Assembly (NCBI RefSeq): GCF_000934605.2
Contig: NZ_CP010897.2
Location: 5,022,001-5,086,000, forward strand
Direction of reading: 5' to 3'
Source of the DNA: Pandoraea vervacti
Lineage (GTDB): Bacteria; Pseudomonadota; Gammaproteobacteria; Burkholderiales; Burkholderiaceae
Length of the DNA stretch: 64,000 nt
In this document: positions 61,762-64,000 of the stretch, in pieces
Layout of the letters: each line of letters starts with the position of its first letter
Position numbering within the stretch: position 1 is the stretch's first letter
Translations under genes and position numbers: made by a program
Notes under the pieces: generated by a model
What the model saw: the letters and a program-made list of their open reading frames with translations, nothing else
What the model was told of the DNA's origin: nothing
Database searches by the model: none

Positions 61762-63429
61762 TTACCGCGCGATCGGCTTGTAGCGGATTCGCTTCGGTTT
61801 TGCTGCCTCCTCGCCGAGGCGCTTCTTCTTGTCCGCCTCGTACTCCTGATAGTTGCCCGGGAAGAACTCGACGTGCGAGTCGCCTTCGAAGGCCAGAATG
61901 TGCGTCGCGATACGATCGAGGAACCAGCGATCGTGAGAGATGACCATCACACAACCGGCGAACTCCAGCAGCGCGTCCTCGAGCGCACGCAGGGTTTCGA
62001 CGTCCAGATCGTTCGACGGTTCGTCGAGCAGCAACACGTTGCCGCCGGAGATCAACGTCTTGGCCATGTGCAGACGACCACGCTCACCACCGGAGAGCGA
62101 TCCGACCTGCTTCTGCTGGTCCGAACCCTTGAAGTTGAAGCGGCCGATATAGGCCCGCGACGGCGTTTCGTACTTGCCCACCGTCAGCACGTCGGCGCCG
62201 CCCGAGATCTCTTCGAACACGGTCTTGGTGCCGTCGAGCGCATCGCGGCTCTGATCGACGTATGCCATCTTGACCGTCGGCCCGACCTTGATCTCACCGC
62301 TGTCCGGCTGCTCGCGGCCCGTGAGCATCTTGAAGAAGGTCGACTTACCGGCACCGTTCGGGCCGATGATGCCGACGATCGCGCCCGGCGGCACCGTGAA
62401 GCTCAGATCGTCGATCAGCAAACGGTCGCCGAAAGCCTTCGAGACGTTCTTGAACTCGATCACTTCGTTACCCAGACGCTCACCCACCGGGATGAAGATC
62501 TCCTGGGTCTCGTTGCGCTTCTGGTATTCCTGGCTGTTCAGTTCGTCGAAACGGGCGAGACGCGCCTTCGACTTCGCCTGACGACCCTTCGGGTTCTGAC
62601 GCACCCACTCGAGTTCCTTCTTGAGCGCCTTCTGACGGGCCGACTCGCTCGCCTCTTCCTGCTTCAGGCGTTGCTCCTTCTGATCGAGCCACGAGCTGTA
62701 GTTGCCCTTCCAGGGAATGCCGTGGCCCCGGTCGAGTTCGAGAATCCACTCGGCGGCGTTATCGAGGAAATAGCGATCGTGGGTCACGGCAACGACCGTG
62801 CCAGGGAAGCGCGTGAGGAACTGTTCGAGCCAATCGACCGATTCGGCGTCCAGGTGGTTCGTCGGTTCGTCGAGCAGGAGCATGTCCGGCTTGGAGAGCA
62901 GCAAGCGGGCGAGCGCCACGCGACGCTTCTCACCACCGGAGAGCACGCCGATCTTGGCGTCCCACGGCGGCAGGCGCAGGGCGTCGGCGGCCACTTCCAG
63001 CGTCTGCTCGATATTGTTGCCGTCGCTTGCCGCGAGGATGGCTTCGTACTTGGCCTGCTCGGCCGCCAACGCGTCGAAGTCGGCATCCGGCTCGGCGTAG
63101 GCGGCATAGATTTCGTCGAGCTTCGTGCGGGCCTCCATGATTTCGCCCATGCCGCCTTCCACGGCTTCGCGCACGGTCTGCTCGGGATCGAGTTGCGGCT
63201 CCTGCGGCAGATAACCGATGTTCAGGTTCGCCATCGGAATCGCTTCGCCCTCGATCTCCTTGTCGACGCCCGCCATGATCTTGAGCAGCGTCGATTTGCC
63301 CGAGCCGTTCAGACCCAGCACGCCGATCTTGGCCCCCGGGAAGAACGACAGGGAGATGTCCTTGAGGATGTGACGCTTGGGCGGCACGATCTTGCCCACG
63401 CGGTTCATGCTGAATACGTACTGTGCCAT
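61762..63429 (-). CDS. ettA: Energy-dependent translational throttle protein EttA (ABC-F)
   Basis: 555-residue soluble ABC-F ATPase, the same length as E. coli EttA. Two ABC domains with Walker A GLNGSGKST and GPNGAGKST, signatures LSGGEKRRV and LSGGERGRL, and the arm and linker regions between (about 240-320) with the Glu/Arg-rich coiled coil. It binds the ribosomal E site and couples translation to ATP level. Ordinary in context: single gene with terminator. Confidence 0.97.
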   Translation of the reverse strand: MAQYVFSMNRVGKIVPPKRHILKDISLSFFPGAKIGVLGLNGSGKSTLLKIMAGVDKEIEGEAIPMANLNIGYLPQEPQLDPEQTVREAVEGGMGEIMEARTKLDEIYAAYAEPDADFDALAAEQAKYEAILAASDGNNIEQTLEVAADALRLPPWDAKIGVLSGGEKRRVALARLLLSKPDMLLLDEPTNHLDAESVDWLEQFLTRFPGTVVAVTHDRYFLDNAAEWILELDRGHGIPWKGNYSSWLDQKEQRLKQEEASESARQKALKKELEWVRQNPKGRQAKSKARLARFDELNSQEYQKRNETQEIFIPVGERLGNEVIEFKNVSKAFGDRLLIDDLSFTVPPGAIVGIIGPNGAGKSTFFKMLTGREQPDSGEIKVGPTVKMAYVDQSRDALDGTKTVFEEISGGADVLTVGKYETPSRAYIGRFNFKGSDQQKQVGSLSGGERGRLHMAKTLISGGNVLLLDEPSNDLDVETLRALEDALLEFAGCVMVISHDRWFLDRIATHILAFEGDSHVEFFPGNYQEYEADKKKRLGEEAAKPKRIRYKPIAR

Positions 63430-63495
63430 TCGGCTTTCCTGATCCTGAAACGGTTATGACGACTCACGGGCGAGCGCCAGATAGCGGCAAGTTTA

Positions 63496-63927
63496 TCAAA
63501 GCGCAGCACGTGCAGCATCGGGCGCATCGATGACGAGGTCCGCGCCCGCATACGCGCAGCATGGCAGCAACCATCCGTCGCGCTTTTCGTCGCGAGACAG
63601 ACCCGGCCACTCGATCCGATACGTTACCGGTGCACTCGCGCCCCCCGGATGCGCCTGGCACAGGCATGCGCGACACGTCCCATTTCGGCACAGACTCGGC
63701 AATTTGATGCCCGCCGCCTGTGCAGCGAGCAGGATCGGGGTGTCGAGCGGCGCCTCGAACTGCCATCCGGACGGCATGAGCGTGACGCGGTAAGTCGAAA
63801 CGTTGCGCACCGCAGCGGTCGCGTCGCTCGACGCGGCGTCCACGGGCTTGGCCGAAACGTGGGTCGAAACGTGGGCCGAAGCGTCGGATTGGGGAACGTC
63901 TGAATGGGAACGGGGCACGGCAGGCAA
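63496..63927 (-). CDS. Plant-type [2Fe-2S] ferredoxin
   Basis: 143-residue protein. An N-terminal extension of about 45 His/Ser/Ala-rich residues precedes a ferredoxin fold with C80-x4-C85-x2-C88 and the fourth ligand in LLPCCAYA (C123 or C124). An electron carrier of unknown partner. The start is TTG at 63927, with a GTG at 63918 as an alternative, and the ribosome site is poor, so the N-terminus is unsure. Confidence 0.85.
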   Translation of the reverse strand: MPAVPRSHSDVPQSDASAHVSTHVSAKPVDAASSDATAAVRNVSTYRVTLMPSGWQFEAPLDTPILLAAQAAGIKLPSLCRNGTCRACLCQAHPGGASAPVTYRIEWPGLSRDEKRDGWLLPCCAYAGADLVIDAPDAARAAL

Positions 63928-64000
63928 TGCGCTACGGGAATCGGATCGCTACACGGCGCATCTTGCGCCAACGCGCTACCATAACCCACTTTCGAGTCCC

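Noticed and set aside
1..64000. tRNA, rRNA, insertion sequences, integrases, phage genes
   Set aside because: None recognised on either strand by motif or by protein content.

Overview
The window looks like chromosomal DNA of a high-GC betaproteobacterium of the order Burkholderiales, most likely Burkholderiaceae and possibly Pandoraea. That placement is inferred from protein style and gene order (trpGDC-CYTH-ung, hemA-prfA-prmC-grxD-ubiX, ubiH-type monooxygenase-dsbC-M61 peptidase, patatin-3-hydroxybutyrate dehydrogenase). I see no rRNA, tRNA, insertion sequence, prophage or CRISPR array.

Layout. 1-6395: exporter operon of outer-membrane channel (5' end missing), HlyD-type adaptor, RbbA-like double ABC ATPase fused to a permease, and a second ABC-2 permease. 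6479-8971: large PHA-synthase-like DUF3141 hydrolase. 8997-12891: orphan OmpR-type response regulator divergent from dsbD-dsbG, with a PmrA-like box between them. 13112-17688: trp leader peptide, trpG-trpD-trpC, CYTH triphosphatase and ung. 18004-20310: Fur-box-controlled TonB siderophore receptor. 20444-23172: pirin and azoR, divergent from a LysR regulator. 23258-29563: M61 peptidase, dsbC, FAD monooxygenase, YpfJ-type metallopeptidase, ychF.

29777-35466 is a compact catabolic island: HMG-CoA lyase, a TctA-like permease, a small membrane partner and a class II HMG-CoA reductase, divergent from a MocR-type regulator. Together they would import mevalonate, oxidise it to HMG-CoA and cleave that to acetoacetate and acetyl-CoA. 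A Phd/ParE toxin-antitoxin pair, a GntR regulator with a divergent SLC13 transporter, GT87-GT2-GtrA envelope glycosylation genes, an acylase of the AHL/penicillin type and an MFS exporter follow to 45932. 46472-51359 is housekeeping (YmgE-type protein, hemA, prfA, prmC, grxD, ubiX). 51467-53541 holds a VOC protein and three small envelope proteins. 54246-59300 is a chemosensory cluster (soluble PAS-PAS MCP, cheR, cheD, triple-CheW protein) with no cheA. The end carries a patatin, 3-hydroxybutyrate dehydrogenase, ettA and a ferredoxin.

Most notable observations: (i) a near-consensus sigma-54 promoter at 53773-53790 that reads into a strong terminator about 80 nt later with no ORF between, a candidate sigma-54-dependent small RNA; (ii) a Trp-codon leader peptide placed before trpG, with no trpE anywhere in the window; (iii) the mevalonate island with its own transporter pair and a 28-bp operator-like dyad; (iv) a beta-clamp-like motif in an N-terminal extension of Ung.
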